From Streptococcus mitis (GTDB lineage: Bacteria > Bacillota > Bacilli > Lactobacillales > Streptococcaceae), in contig NZ_CP028415.1 in NCBI RefSeq assembly GCF_000722765.2, forward strand, positions 1,618,501-1,682,500: a DNA stretch of 64,000 nt, written 5' to 3'. Positions within the stretch are counted from its first letter, which is position 1; each line of letters begins with the position of its first letter. This document shows positions 55,437 through 64,000 of this stretch, one piece after another. The notes below the pieces were generated by a model. That model searched no databases. It was not told the origin of the DNA and was given only the letters and a program-made list of their open reading frames with translations. The position numbers and the translations under genes are program-made.

Positions 55437-55982
55437 TTAATCCTTTTTCAAACTTCCTGAACGAGTCTGCGTACGTGAATAAGCTAGCAAGAGAAGGGTA
55501 CCTGCGATAGCTACAGTTACAGCATTAGCAATTCCCGCAACAATCCCTTGGGCAAATACTTTTTCTGCCGCTTCTTGATAAATCACAACATCTCCAAGTG
55601 GTGCCAAGACACCCCAAACAAGAGCATTTGCAACAATCTGAATGAGGTTAAAGAAGACAATATCCTTCAACTCAAAAACACCCTGTGTTACTCGAATGTA
55701 TTTTCTAAATAGTCCGACGGCTAAACCAAAGAGACCACTAGCAATAATCCAAGTCCACCAAAGACCGTAGCCAGCAAGAGAGTCCTTCACTGCATGACCA
55801 ATTAAACCAACAAGTAATCCCACTAGAGGGCCAAAAATGATAGACAAGAGGCTCTGTACCGCATACTGAAGCTGGATGCTTGTATTTGGAACAGGTGTCG
55901 GAATGCTGATCATCCCGATGACAACAAAGAGCGCAGCTCCAACACCGATAGCAACAACTTGTTTAATTGATTGATTTTTCAT
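55437..55982 (-). CDS. ECF S-component (UPF0397 family)
   Basis: 181 residues, about five helices: [57 protein letters not shown]. It matches the UPF0397 / YkoE-like substrate-binding subunits encoded with fused ECF ATPases. Databases often label it riboflavin-specific, but a dedicated ribU exists in this window, so another vitamin-like ligand is more likely. It follows the SAM-cleaving enzyme gene by 15 bases. Confidence 0.9.
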   Translation of the reverse strand: MKNQSIKQVVAIGVGAALFVVIGMISIPTPVPNTSIQLQYAVQSLLSIIFGPLVGLLVGLIGHAVKDSLAGYGLWWTWIIASGLFGLAVGLFRKYIRVTQGVFELKDIVFFNLIQIVANALVWGVLAPLGDVVIYQEAAEKVFAQGIVAGIANAVTVAIAGTLLLLAYSRTQTRSGSLKKD

Positions 55983-55997
55983 CTATATTCTCCTATT

Positions 55998-56846
55998 TTA
56001 TGATTCTATTTTCTTTATTTCAATGGTCCAAGATGAACCGACACCTACATTATAGGCCTTGGCAAAGGAACCTTGGTTGATAGCCAGACCTAAACGATAG
56101 AGGGAGTTGATGTAAAGGATGGGTTGCCCAATTCTCACATCTGCAAATGATTTGCCATAAACAACCTGATTTTGATAGACCAGCATATCAGCGTGATAGA
56201 TAGTCACTTCAAAACGGTCACCGAATGCTGGTTCCAGTTTGTAAAACTCTTCTCGCGTGATAGAGGTCCAAAGCGAACCAAAACGCACATCCAGAATATC
56301 AATAGCTCCCTTCACCAGATGATCTTCTATGATAGTCTCTACGACTGGAAGCTCTACAATCTGATCCACACTGAGCTCTGGCCCCACTTCCTCAAAAGAA
56401 ATGTGACCACTGGCCAATTTAGCACCAGTATAGGCATAGACATCACGACCGTGGAAGGTATAAGAATGCTCTGTATTTTGACGTCTATTGGCCACCTCAG
56501 AAATCTCACGGATGGCTAGAATGCCAACGTGTTTCTTGATAAAAGAAAGAGTTCCATTGTCTGGCGTGACAATGTATTGATTTTTTGCAGTCTTGGCAAC
56601 CACACTCTTACGTTTCGAGCCGACACCTGGATCGACCACCGATACAAATGTCGTTCCCTCAGGCCAGTAATCCACTGTCTGAAAGAGACGATAGCTCCCC
56701 TCAAAAATATTATAAGGCGTGATATCGTGCGTCAAATGATGAATTTTTAAGGTTGGAGATTCTTCTAAAGCCACTCCAATCATAGCCGATACCGCACCAT
56801 CAACCAGACCAAAGTCTGATTGTAATACCAGTAAATTATTATTCAT
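55998..56846 (-). CDS. SAM hydroxide adenosyltransferase (DUF62 family)
   Basis: 282 residues of the fluorinase/chlorinase-like family that cleaves S-adenosylmethionine, with water, to adenosine and methionine. LVLQSDFGLVDGAVSAMIGV start (Asp), FVSVVDPGVGSKRKSVV, ITPDNGTLSFI-like VTPDNGTLSF and the FHGRDVYAYTGAKLA motif. In an operon with an ECF transporter; the physiological reason for the pairing is unknown. A TG-extended TATGAT -10 lies upstream. Confidence 0.9.
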   Translation of the reverse strand: MNNNLLVLQSDFGLVDGAVSAMIGVALEESPTLKIHHLTHDITPYNIFEGSYRLFQTVDYWPEGTTFVSVVDPGVGSKRKSVVAKTAKNQYIVTPDNGTLSFIKKHVGILAIREISEVANRRQNTEHSYTFHGRDVYAYTGAKLASGHISFEEVGPELSVDQIVELPVVETIIEDHLVKGAIDILDVRFGSLWTSITREEFYKLEPAFGDRFEVTIYHADMLVYQNQVVYGKSFADVRIGQPILYINSLYRLGLAINQGSFAKAYNVGVGSSWTIEIKKIES

Positions 56847-57033
56847 TTTATCTCCTTATATATCCTTTATCATACCATATTTCAGAGAAAGTCGCTAATA
56901 GCTATTTCAATTGCTTAGGGTATAGTTTTACCTTATAGCAAAATTTCACTAAAAGCTCTTGTTATTAGCTAGTAGGTGCATTTTTTCTTGAAAAAAGGTA
57001 TGATAGTTACATCATGAAAAAGTAGGTTTTATT

Positions 57034-58383
57034 ATGAAAATTATCCTTGTCGGAGGGGGAAAAGTTGGTTTTGCCCTCTGTCGCTCCTTGGTTGCAGAAA
57101 AGCATGATGTTTTGCTGATTGAGCAAGACGAAGCTGTCCTCAATCATATTGTTAATCGCTTTGATATCATGGGTATCCTTGGTAACGGAGCCGATTTTAC
57201 AATCCTTGAGCAAGCCAGTGTCCAGGATTGTGATATCTTTATCGCCCTGACTGAGTACGATGAAGTGAACATGATTGCAGCCGTTCTAGCCAAAAAAATG
57301 GGAGCTAAAGAGACCATCGTTCGGGTGCGGAACCCTGAATATTCTAACTCTTATTTCAAGGAAAAGAATATTCTCGGTTTTTCTCTTATCGTTAACCCTG
57401 AGCTCTTGGCTGCCCGCGCTATCGCGAATATCATTGACTTCCCCAACGCCCTATCTGTCGAACGTTTCTTTGGTGGACGCGTTAGCCTCATGGAATTTGT
57501 CGTCAAATCCACTAGCTGTCTTTGCCAAATGCCCATTTCTGATTTTCGGAAAAAATTTGGCAATGTCATTGTTTGTGCGATAGAAAGGGATCATCAAATT
57601 ATCATTCCAAGCGGTGATATGACTGTACAGGATAAAGATAGAATCTTTGTCACTGGTAACCGTGTTGACATGATGCTCTTCCATAATTATTTCAAGTCTC
57701 GTGCCGTGAAGAGTCTTCTTATTGTTGGAGCTGGTAGAATTGCCTATTATCTACTAGGTATCCTCAAAGACAGTCGTATCGATACTAAGGTTATTGAAAT
57801 CAATCCTGAAATCGCTAGCTTCTTTAGCGAGAAATTCCCAAATCTCTACATCGTTCAAGGAGATGGTACCGCAAAAGATATCCTGCTGGAAGAAAGTGCT
57901 CAAAACTATGATGCCGTTGCGACTCTAACAGGAGTCGATGAGGAAAATCTGATTACCTCTATGTTCCTTGACAGGGTAGGTGTACAAAAAAATATTACTA
58001 AGGTCAATCGTACCAGTCTCCTCGAGATTATCAATGCGCCTGATTTTTCAAGTATCATCACACCTAAAAGTATTGCTGTAGATACAATCATGCACTTTAT
58101 TCGTGGTCGGGTTAATGCCCAGTATTCAGACCTTCAAGCCATGCACCATCTAGCCAATGGCCAAATCGAAACCCTGCAATTCCATATCAAGGAAGCCAAT
58201 AAAATGACTGCCAAACCTCTTTCTCAACTCAAACTGAAAAAAGGGGTTCTTATAGCAGCCATCATTCGAAAGGGCAAAACTATTTTCCCTACTGGGGAGG
58301 ATATGCTGGAAGTTGGAGACAAGCTCCTAGTAACAACTTTGTTGCCAAACATCACCAAGATTTATGACTTGATTGCGAGGTAA
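57034..58383 (+). CDS. trkA: TrkA potassium-uptake regulator
   Basis: A 449-residue cytoplasmic gating protein of TrkH with two RCK units: KIILVGGGKVGFALCRSL (first NAD-binding loop GGGKVG), a TrkA_C domain, SLLIVGAGRIAYYLLGIL (second GAGRIA loop) and a second TrkA_C. It binds nucleotides and controls K+ flow. A TATGAT -10 lies upstream at about 56999. It is 3 bases from trkH. Confidence 0.95.
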   Translation: MKIILVGGGKVGFALCRSLVAEKHDVLLIEQDEAVLNHIVNRFDIMGILGNGADFTILEQASVQDCDIFIALTEYDEVNMIAAVLAKKMGAKETIVRVRNPEYSNSYFKEKNILGFSLIVNPELLAARAIANIIDFPNALSVERFFGGRVSLMEFVVKSTSCLCQMPISDFRKKFGNVIVCAIERDHQIIIPSGDMTVQDKDRIFVTGNRVDMMLFHNYFKSRAVKSLLIVGAGRIAYYLLGILKDSRIDTKVIEINPEIASFFSEKFPNLYIVQGDGTAKDILLEESAQNYDAVATLTGVDEENLITSMFLDRVGVQKNITKVNRTSLLEIINAPDFSSIITPKSIAVDTIMHFIRGRVNAQYSDLQAMHHLANGQIETLQFHIKEANKMTAKPLSQLKLKKGVLIAAIIRKGKTIFPTGEDMLEVGDKLLVTTLLPNITKIYDLIAR

Positions 58384-58386
58384 GAA

Positions 58387-59826
58387 ATGAATAAAAGTAT
58401 GATTCGTTACCTCCTTTCAAAATTACTTTTGATTGAAGCTGCTCTTCTCTTGGTTCCTGTAGCTGTTGCTATCTATTACCGTGAATCGATCCAAGTCTTT
58501 ACAGCCCTCTTTACAACGATTGGGATTCTCGTATTACTAGGCGGTTCAGGAATTTTACAAAAGCCAAAAAATCAACGGATTTATGCCAAGGAGGGAGTCT
58601 TGATTGTGGCCCTCTGTTGGATCCTTTGGTCCTTCTTTGGTGGTCTCCCCTTTGTCTTTGCTAGACAAATTCCCAGCGTTATAGATGCCTTTTTTGAGAT
58701 CAGTTCTGGCTTTACAACTACTGGAGCAACTATTCTGAATGACGTTTCAGTTCTCAGCCGTTCCCTCCTCTTCTGGCGAAGTTTTACCCACTTGATTGGA
58801 GGGATGGGAGTGCTTGTTTTTGCACTTGCTATTATGGATAATGCCAAGAATAGTCACCTAGAAGTGATGAAGGCTGAGGTACCTGGCCCTGTTTTTGGTA
58901 AAGTAGTATCCAAACTAAAAAACACTGCCCAGATTCTCTATCTCCTTTATCTAGCTCTCTTCTCCCTCTTTGTCATCATCTATTATCTGGCTGGCATGCC
59001 CCTATTTGATAGTTTTGTCATTGCTATGGGGACAGCAGGTACAGGAGGTTTTACCGTCTATAACGACGGGATTGCCCACTATGGTAGCTCACTGATTACC
59101 TATCTGGTTAGTATCGGAGTTTTGGTTTTTGGGGTAAATTTCAATCTCTACTACTACCTTATGCTCCGTCGCGTCAAGGCCTTCTTTGGAGATGAAGAAC
59201 TTCGAGCTTACTTGGTCATTGTACTGCTTTCTACAGGCTTGATTAGCCTCAATACCCTCTATCTCTATCCAGGATTTTCAAAGAGTTTTGAAATGGCCTT
59301 CTTCCAGGTTTCCAATATCATTACAACGACTGGTTTTGGTTACGGAGATATTACCAACTGGCCCCTCTTCTCCCAGTTTATCCTTCTCTTCCTCATGGGA
59401 ATCGGTGGTTCTGCTGGTTCAACCGCAGGTGGACTCAAGGTTATTCGAGGCCTTATCCTTTCAAAAATTGCTAAAAATCAGATTTTGTCAATCCTATCGC
59501 CCCACCGTGTTTTGACCCTCCATGTTAATAAAACGGTGATTGACAAAGATACCCAGCATAAGATTCTCAAGTACTTTGTCATCTATTCTATGATTTTACT
59601 AGCACTTATCTTTATTGTCAGCCTAGATAGCAATGATTTTCTGGTTGTGACCAGTGCTGTCTTTAGCTGTTTCAATAATATCGGGCCTATTCTAGGAACC
59701 ACTTCTAGTTTCTCAATCTTTAGTCCTATCTCAAAAATTCTCCTCTCCTTTGCAATGATTGCAGGGCGCTTGGAGATATACCCAATCCTACTTCTCTTTA
59801 TGAAGAGGACTTGGTCTAAGAGATAA
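58387..59826 (+). CDS. trkH: TrkH potassium channel subunit
   Basis: 479 residues with four M1-P-M2 repeats; selectivity-filter segments SSGFTTTGATIL, MGTAGTGGFTVY, TTTGFGYGD and the last near FNNIGPILGTTS. Forms the K+-conducting path with TrkA. The gene starts 3 bases after trkA. Confidence 0.95.
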   Translation: MNKSMIRYLLSKLLLIEAALLLVPVAVAIYYRESIQVFTALFTTIGILVLLGGSGILQKPKNQRIYAKEGVLIVALCWILWSFFGGLPFVFARQIPSVIDAFFEISSGFTTTGATILNDVSVLSRSLLFWRSFTHLIGGMGVLVFALAIMDNAKNSHLEVMKAEVPGPVFGKVVSKLKNTAQILYLLYLALFSLFVIIYYLAGMPLFDSFVIAMGTAGTGGFTVYNDGIAHYGSSLITYLVSIGVLVFGVNFNLYYYLMLRRVKAFFGDEELRAYLVIVLLSTGLISLNTLYLYPGFSKSFEMAFFQVSNIITTTGFGYGDITNWPLFSQFILLFLMGIGGSAGSTAGGLKVIRGLILSKIAKNQILSILSPHRVLTLHVNKTVIDKDTQHKILKYFVIYSMILLALIFIVSLDSNDFLVVTSAVFSCFNNIGPILGTTSSFSIFSPISKILLSFAMIAGRLEIYPILLLFMKRTWSKR

Positions 59827-59831
59827 AATAC

Positions 59832-59866
59832 GACCACACCTTGTGTCTTACAAAGTGTGGTGTTTT
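59832..59866 (+). terminator. trkH terminator
   Basis: ACCACACCTTGT, loop, ACAAAGTGTGGT, then GTTTTTATTTT, immediately after the trkH stop. Confidence 0.85.
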
Positions 59867-59936
59867 TATTTTCAAATACTTCCCGAAACTCAACAAGTAT
59901 CTTTGAATCCTGGTCAGACATTTTAGTGCCTAACTT

Positions 59937-60049
59937 ATACTCAATGAAAATCAAAAAGCAAACTAGGAAGCTAGCCATAGGTTGCTCAAAGCACCGCTTT
60001 GAGGTTGCAGATAAAGCTGACGTGGTTTAAAGAGATTTTCGAAGAGTAT
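59937..60049 (+). repeat. RUP-type repeat, copy 3 (113 bp)
   Basis: Same termini as copies 1 and 2 (ATACTCAATGAAAATCAAAA … TTTTCGAAGAGTAT), but a different interior (GGTTGCTCAAAGCACCGCTT, TGAGGTTGCAGATAAAGC), like copy 4. It lies between the terminators of trkH and pflB. Confidence 0.8.
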
Positions 60050-60067
60050 TAAGGAATTTAAGAACCC

Positions 60068-60101
60068 AAAAAACAACCCTCAGTCGACTGACCGAGGGTT
60101 C
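60068..60101 (-). terminator. pflB terminator
   Basis: Minus strand AACCCTCGGTCA, GTCGACT, GAGGGTTG then TTTTTT, 29 bases after the pflB stop. Confidence 0.8.
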
Positions 60102-60129
60102 CTTATTTCATTATTATTCAATAACTTGA

Positions 60130-62454
60130 TTAGCTCAACGCATCCAAGGCATCATCCATTGAAAGAACTTCGTGGAAGACACGTTGTGTCAATTCAGTTT
60201 TTTGTTCTGGTGTGAGGTATTTAGTGTTTACACAATATCCAGAGATACGTACGATAACGTCTTCACCTGACATGATCTTTTCGTAAACATCGTTCAAGTC
60301 CATAACGTTCAAGTTAACGTGTTGTCCACCGTTTTCGAAGTAACCATCAAGGATTGTTACCAAGTTATCAACTTGTTCGTCACGAGTCTTACCAAGAGCG
60401 CGAGGTGATACTTGTGTAGTCAATGAGATACCATCAGCTGCATAACTAAAGTCAAGGCTAGAAAGTGAGTTCAAGTTTTGCAACCATCCACCTTTAGCTT
60501 TGTTAGATGGGTTAGCACCTGGTGAGAAGAATTCAAGTTTAGACAAGTTCACAGAACCATCTTCGTTGAGGTATACACCTTTGTGAACTGGTGAGTTACC
60601 AGTTTGTTTAGAGTAAGCAACGTTAGATGTGATTGTCAAAAGTGATACTGTAGCTTCAGCGTCTTTGTAAAGTTTGTGGCTACGTAGACGAGTTGTGTAA
60701 GCTTCGATCAACCATTCTGCCAATTCGTTTGAACGTGGGTCATCTTCACCCCAACGTGGGTATTCTCCGATTGTTTCGTAATCGTAGATGTAGCCATTTT
60801 CATCACGGATTGGTTTAACTGTAGCGTATTTGATAGCTGCCAATGTATCAACAGTGTTGGCAAATCCACAGATACCGAATCCCATGTTCGCACGTTGTTT
60901 AGTTGGCAAGAAGGCCATTTGAACAGCTTCGTAGTTGTACTTATCAGTCATGTAGTGAATGATGTTCAAAGCATCTACGTAAGTATCAGTCAACCAGTCA
61001 AGAGATTTTTCAAAGTTAGCTTTAACTGATTCAAATTCAAGAACTTCGTCACGGATTGGTTCGATGTCAAATACTTTGTAGTCTTTGTGAACATCGTCGT
61101 AACCACCGTTCAAACCAGTAAGAAGGGCTTTCAATACGTTTACACGAGCACCGAAGTACTGGATGTTATGGCGTTGTTCTTCATTTTCTGGGTCAAGTGG
61201 AGACACACAGCATGAGATACAGCTCATTTCACCATATCCGTCTTTAGCCATTGTTGTTACACCTTCGTATTGGATAGAAGAGTGTTTGTGGCTCATGTGC
61301 ATACAGTAGCGACGGAAGTTGTATGGCAATTTATCAGTCCAAAGAACTGTCAAGTTTGGTTCTGGAGAGTTACCGATGTTGTCAAGTGTGTTCAAGAAAC
61401 GGTAGTCCATCTTAGTAACACGGTGACGACCGTCGTTACCCATACCAGCCATAGAAGTTGTGATGAATGTTGGGTCACCTGAGTACAATTGATCATAAGC
61501 TTTTGTACGAGCAAATTTAACTGTACGAAGTTTCATAACGAAATCATCAACGAATTCTTGGATTTCTGATTCAGTAAATGTACCACGAGCAAGGTCACGT
61601 TCTGCAAAGATGTCCAATACGATTGGCACACGTCCTAGGGATGTAGCAGCACCGTTGATAACACGGCAGACAGACATGAAGGCGATGTTAACCCATTGGA
61701 TAGCTTCTTTAACGTTCATAGCTGGTTTGCGAACATCAACTCCGTAAAGATCACCCAAGCGAACAACTTGTTGCAATGCTTGGTATTGAAGGTTGATTTC
61801 TTCACGAAGACGGATTGTTTCTTCATCGATTTCTTCGATTGCATTCCAGTCGTTTACTTTTTCTTGCATCAAGTAGTCTGCACCGTAAAGAGCAAGACGT
61901 GCGTAAACACCGATGATACGTCCGCGTGAGTATGCATCTGGAAGACCAGTTACAGTGTGTGCGTGACGAGCGCGACGGATGTTTGAAGTGTAGGCACGGA
62001 AAATACCGTCGTTAACTGTTGTTACGTATTTAGTAAAGATTTCGTGAACAGCTGGATCTGGTTCGTATCCATTTTCTTTCAAAGTAGTTTCAGCCATACG
62101 GATACCACCTTTTGGCATGAAGTTCAATTTGAAGAGTTCATCGTTTTGGATACCGAAGATAACTTCGTTTTCTTTATCGATAAATCCTGCTGGGATATCA
62201 GCGATAGATGTTGGACGAGTGTCCATTGGGAAACGAGTTTCTTCGTAGTGAGCCTTAGTTTCTTCTACAATTTTTTTGATGTGAAGTGAACGTTCTGTTG
62301 GTCCTGCAAGGAAGCTTTCGTCTCCATCATAAGGTGTGTAGTTAGCTTGTACGAAGCGTGATACACTTGCTTTTTCTTTCCAATCTACGCCTTTGAAGCC
62401 TTCCCAAGCTTTGTCAAAAATATCTTGTGCTTCAACAACTGTCTTAACAACCAT
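60130..62454 (-). CDS. pflB: Pyruvate formate-lyase
   Basis: Glycyl-radical enzyme converting pyruvate and CoA to acetyl-CoA and formate in anaerobic mixed-acid fermentation. 774 residues: the active-site Cys pair in [15 protein letters not shown] and the radical Gly in [20 protein letters not shown] near the C-terminus. The frame opens at 62490, but the ATG at 62454 behind AAAGAGGAC is the true start ([20 protein letters not shown]). A cre site overlaps the promoter. Confidence 0.97.
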   Translation of the reverse strand: MVVKTVVEAQDIFDKAWEGFKGVDWKEKASVSRFVQANYTPYDGDESFLAGPTERSLHIKKIVEETKAHYEETRFPMDTRPTSIADIPAGFIDKENEVIFGIQNDELFKLNFMPKGGIRMAETTLKENGYEPDPAVHEIFTKYVTTVNDGIFRAYTSNIRRARHAHTVTGLPDAYSRGRIIGVYARLALYGADYLMQEKVNDWNAIEEIDEETIRLREEINLQYQALQQVVRLGDLYGVDVRKPAMNVKEAIQWVNIAFMSVCRVINGAATSLGRVPIVLDIFAERDLARGTFTESEIQEFVDDFVMKLRTVKFARTKAYDQLYSGDPTFITTSMAGMGNDGRHRVTKMDYRFLNTLDNIGNSPEPNLTVLWTDKLPYNFRRYCMHMSHKHSSIQYEGVTTMAKDGYGEMSCISCCVSPLDPENEEQRHNIQYFGARVNVLKALLTGLNGGYDDVHKDYKVFDIEPIRDEVLEFESVKANFEKSLDWLTDTYVDALNIIHYMTDKYNYEAVQMAFLPTKQRANMGFGICGFANTVDTLAAIKYATVKPIRDENGYIYDYETIGEYPRWGEDDPRSNELAEWLIEAYTTRLRSHKLYKDAEATVSLLTITSNVAYSKQTGNSPVHKGVYLNEDGSVNLSKLEFFSPGANPSNKAKGGWLQNLNSLSSLDFSYAADGISLTTQVSPRALGKTRDEQVDNLVTILDGYFENGGQHVNLNVMDLNDVYEKIMSGEDVIVRISGYCVNTKYLTPEQKTELTQRVFHEVLSMDDALDALS

Positions 62455-62509
62455 GTTAATGTCCTCTTTTTTCTTTCTAGTAACAACCATCTGTTACATT
62501 CATGAGACA

Positions 62510-62536
62510 AGTATACCATACAGTAATCGTTTTCAA
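62510..62536 (-). promoter_or_regulatory. pflB: pflB promoter and cre site
   Basis: Minus strand TTGAAAACGATTACTG (62521-62536) fits the CcpA consensus WTGNAANCGNWNNCW closely. It overlaps a TG-extended -10 TGGTATACT (TATACT at 62510-62515), 56 bases before the ATG. This implies catabolite control of pflB. Confidence 0.75.
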
Positions 62537-62618
62537 CAAGTAGAAAATCCCTTTTTTTACACTTTCTTTTCTAAAACAGTCTATATTTTGTTCCAAACTG
62601 TATTATATTTTTGAAAAA

Positions 62619-62659
62619 ATTATACCCTTTTTTCTTTTTTTCAGAAAAAAGGGTATAAT
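62619..62659. promoter_or_regulatory. Perfect palindrome with divergent -10 elements between pflB and dinB
   Basis: ATTATACCCTTTTTTCT (62619-62635), 7-base loop, AGAAAAAAGGGTATAAT (62643-62659): a perfect 17-bp inverted repeat. Each arm carries a TATAAT, one reading to dinB (62654-62659), one to pflB (62619-62624). It can serve as back-to-back promoters, an operator or a hairpin. Confidence 0.85.
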
Positions 62660-62692
62660 AAAAGAAAATAAGCAGTAAAAAGGGGGCTAGGC

Positions 62693-63754
62693 ATGTTGAT
62701 TTTTCCTTTATTAAATGATTTGTCAAGAAAAATCATCCATATTGACATGGATGCCTTTTTTGCTGCGGTGGAAATCAGAGATAATCCTAAACTCAGAGGA
62801 AAACCTGTCATTATCGGCAGTGACCCTCGGCAAACAGGTGGGCGTGGTGTCGTTTCCACTTGTAGCTATGAGGCGCGAGCTTTTGGTGTCCATTCAGCCA
62901 TGAGCTCTAAGGAAGCCTATGAGCGTTGTCCCCAGGCCGTCTTCATCTCAGGAAATTATGAAAAATACAAGGCTGTGGGACTCCAGATTCGAACTATCTT
63001 TAAGCGCTATACAGATTTGATTGAACCCATGAGCATTGACGAAGCCTATTTGGATGTAACAGAAAATAAACTCGGCATCAAGTCAGCGGTCAAAATTGCT
63101 CGCCTCATTCAAAAAGACATCTGGCAAGAACTCCATCTAACTGCTTCCGCAGGCGTTTCTTATAACAAATTCTTGGCTAAAATGGCCAGCGATTATCAAA
63201 AGCCACATGGTTTGACAGTGATTCTACCTAACCAGGCTGAGGACTTTCTCAAACAAATGGATATTGCTAAATTTCATGGAGTAGGAAAAAAGACAGTCGA
63301 ACGTCTTCATCAAATGGGTGTTTTTACCGGCGCTGATTTGCTTGAAGTCCCTGAGGTAACCCTAATAGACCGCTTTGGCAGACTGGGCTACGACCTTTAT
63401 CGAAAGGCTCGTGGTATCCACAATTCCCCCGTCAAATCCAATCGCATCCGTAAATCAATCGGCAAGGAAAAAACCTATGGGAAAATTCTCCGTGCCGAGG
63501 AAGACATCAAAAAAGAGCTGACTCTCCTATCAGAACGAGTCGCTCTCAATCTCAATCAACAAGAGAAAACTGGAAAAATTGTCATTCTGAAAATCCGCTA
63601 CGAGGACTTTTCAACTCTTACTAAACGAAAAAGTCTTTCTCAAAAAACACAGGATGCTAGTCAGATAAGCCAAATAGCCCTGCAACTCTATGAAGAATTA
63701 AGCGTGAAAGAAAGAGGTGTCCGCCTGCTGGGGATTACCGTGACTGGATTTTAA
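62693..63754 (+). CDS. dinB: DNA polymerase IV
   Basis: Y-family translesion polymerase of 353 residues, pneumococcal length. Catalytic motifs [14 protein letters not shown] (D18, D20) and [12 protein letters not shown], then [16 protein letters not shown] (helix-hairpin-helix) and the little finger. The ATG at 62693 has AAGGGGGCTAG upstream. TATAAT of the palindromic promoter lies 34 bases before the start. The stop TAA is contiguous with a RUP repeat. Confidence 0.95.
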   Translation: MLIFPLLNDLSRKIIHIDMDAFFAAVEIRDNPKLRGKPVIIGSDPRQTGGRGVVSTCSYEARAFGVHSAMSSKEAYERCPQAVFISGNYEKYKAVGLQIRTIFKRYTDLIEPMSIDEAYLDVTENKLGIKSAVKIARLIQKDIWQELHLTASAGVSYNKFLAKMASDYQKPHGLTVILPNQAEDFLKQMDIAKFHGVGKKTVERLHQMGVFTGADLLEVPEVTLIDRFGRLGYDLYRKARGIHNSPVKSNRIRKSIGKEKTYGKILRAEEDIKKELTLLSERVALNLNQQEKTGKIVILKIRYEDFSTLTKRKSLSQKTQDASQISQIALQLYEELSVKERGVRLLGITVTGF

Positions 63755-63867
63755 TACTTTTCGAAAATCTCTTCAAACTACGTCAGCTCTATCTGCAACC
63801 TCAAAACAGTGTTTTGAGCAACCTTTGGCTAGCTTCCTAGTTTGCTCTTTGATTTTCATTGAGTATA
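63754..63867 (-). repeat. RUP-type repeat, copy 4 (114 bp, inverted)
   Basis: On the plus strand it starts ATACTTTTCGAAAATCTCTT and ends TTGATTTTCATTGAGTAT, inverted relative to copies 1-3. Its interior (CTGCAACCTCAAAACAGTGT) groups with copy 3. Its first base is the last base of the dinB stop codon. Confidence 0.8.
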
Positions 63868-63898
63868 AAACCTTGAAGAGGTTCCCCTTCAAGGTTTT
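63867..63898. terminator. Bidirectional terminator between dinB/RUP and uppP
   Basis: AAAACCTTGAAG, loop, CTTCAAGGTTTTT; A and T runs on both sides allow use by both convergent genes. Confidence 0.8.
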
Positions 63899-63900
63899 TC

Positions 63901-64000
63901 TTATACAAATAAACGAACAAAGCTATACAGTAGCAAGACACTACCAAGGACAATACGATATTTACCAAACATCGTAAAGTCGTGTTTTTTAACATAGCTG
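63901..64000 (-). CDS. uppP: Undecaprenyl-diphosphatase, C-terminal end only
   Basis: The last 33 codons of a minus-strand gene running off the window: [20 protein letters not shown] then [12 protein letters not shown] and a stop. The KHDFTxFGKYRI…G pattern at the end of a final helix is typical of UppP/BacA, which recycles undecaprenyl pyrophosphate and confers bacitracin tolerance. The position downstream of dinB agrees with pneumococcal order. Confidence 0.8.
   Translation of the reverse strand, partial: SYVKKHDFTMFGKYRIVLGSVLLLYSFVRLFV

Noticed and set aside
56847..57033. Riboswitch upstream of the SAM-cleaving enzyme gene
   Set aside because: I see a promoter but no conserved aptamer motif (SAM, SMK or preQ1); the region also has to hold the trkA promoter.

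Overview
The window is chromosomal DNA of a mitis-group Streptococcus (S. mitis / S. oralis / S. pneumoniae relatives). The basis is the dexB - capsule - aliA layout, the clpL-mraY-pbp2x-ftsL-rsmH order, a 750-residue PBP2x, four RUP-type pneumococcal repeats, and housekeeping proteins that look nearly pneumococcal. Genes recalled as distant in S. pneumoniae lie close together here, and an extra AliB-like gene sits between dexB and wzg. S. mitis or S. oralis is therefore more likely than a typical pneumococcus, but the sequence alone does not settle the species.

Layout. 1-19775, all minus strand: aliA (cut by the window start), a 14-gene Wzx/Wzy capsule-type locus (read wzg to glf, 15822 down to 1108), an AliB-like peptide-binding lipoprotein and dexB. 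The capsule locus has the regulatory block wzg-wzh-wzd-wze, an initiating sugar-phosphate transferase, glycosyltransferases of families 8, 4, 2 and 2, a LicD-type phosphotransferase, Wzy, an O-acyltransferase, Wzx and a frameshifted glf. This predicts a phosphate-bearing, O-acylated, galactofuranose-containing repeat unit of about five sugars. 19928-29112: a DUF1846 gene, luxS, clpL with CtsR boxes and a possible leader peptide, then the cell-division block mraY, pbp2x, ftsL, rsmH. PBP2x carries substitutions typical of beta-lactam-resistant mosaic alleles. 29279-34592: a small XRE / DUF3278 membrane-protein operon ending in a glutathione peroxidase gene, and opposite it an hdiR-umuC SOS-mutagenesis operon. 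34960-36432: a POT peptide transporter.

36656-41959 is the accessory core of the window. An element about 5.2 kb long has inserted in the 3' end of rpsI. It leaves a 51-bp copy of the rpsI tail, plus the original rpsI terminator, at the far end. It holds an AAA/DUF4143 ATPase behind a duplicated 24-bp operator, an IS3-type remnant, an ApeA-like HEPN protein with a partner zinc-ribbon protein, a truncated tyrosine integrase whose break-point is a perfect 57-bp palindrome, and three att-like dyads that suggest stepwise accretion. It is best read as a decayed integrative element carrying candidate phage-defence genes. The zinc-ribbon + HEPN gene pair is the strongest candidate here for an undescribed system.

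41906-64000: rpsI-rplM with an L13 leader, an ABC-2 exporter, pheS-GNAT-pheT with a T-box (pheT is frameshifted, probably by a sequence error), a GNAT/ParB-like pair, a PAP2 phosphatase, ribU with an FMN riboswitch, a probable small RNA, trmL, an ECF transporter operon with a SAM-cleaving enzyme, trkAH potassium uptake, pflB with a cre site, dinB divergent from pflB across a perfect palindrome, and the end of uppP. Two homopolymer indels (glf, pheT) suggest that base-level accuracy in homopolymers should be checked. I saw no tRNA, rRNA or CRISPR array.
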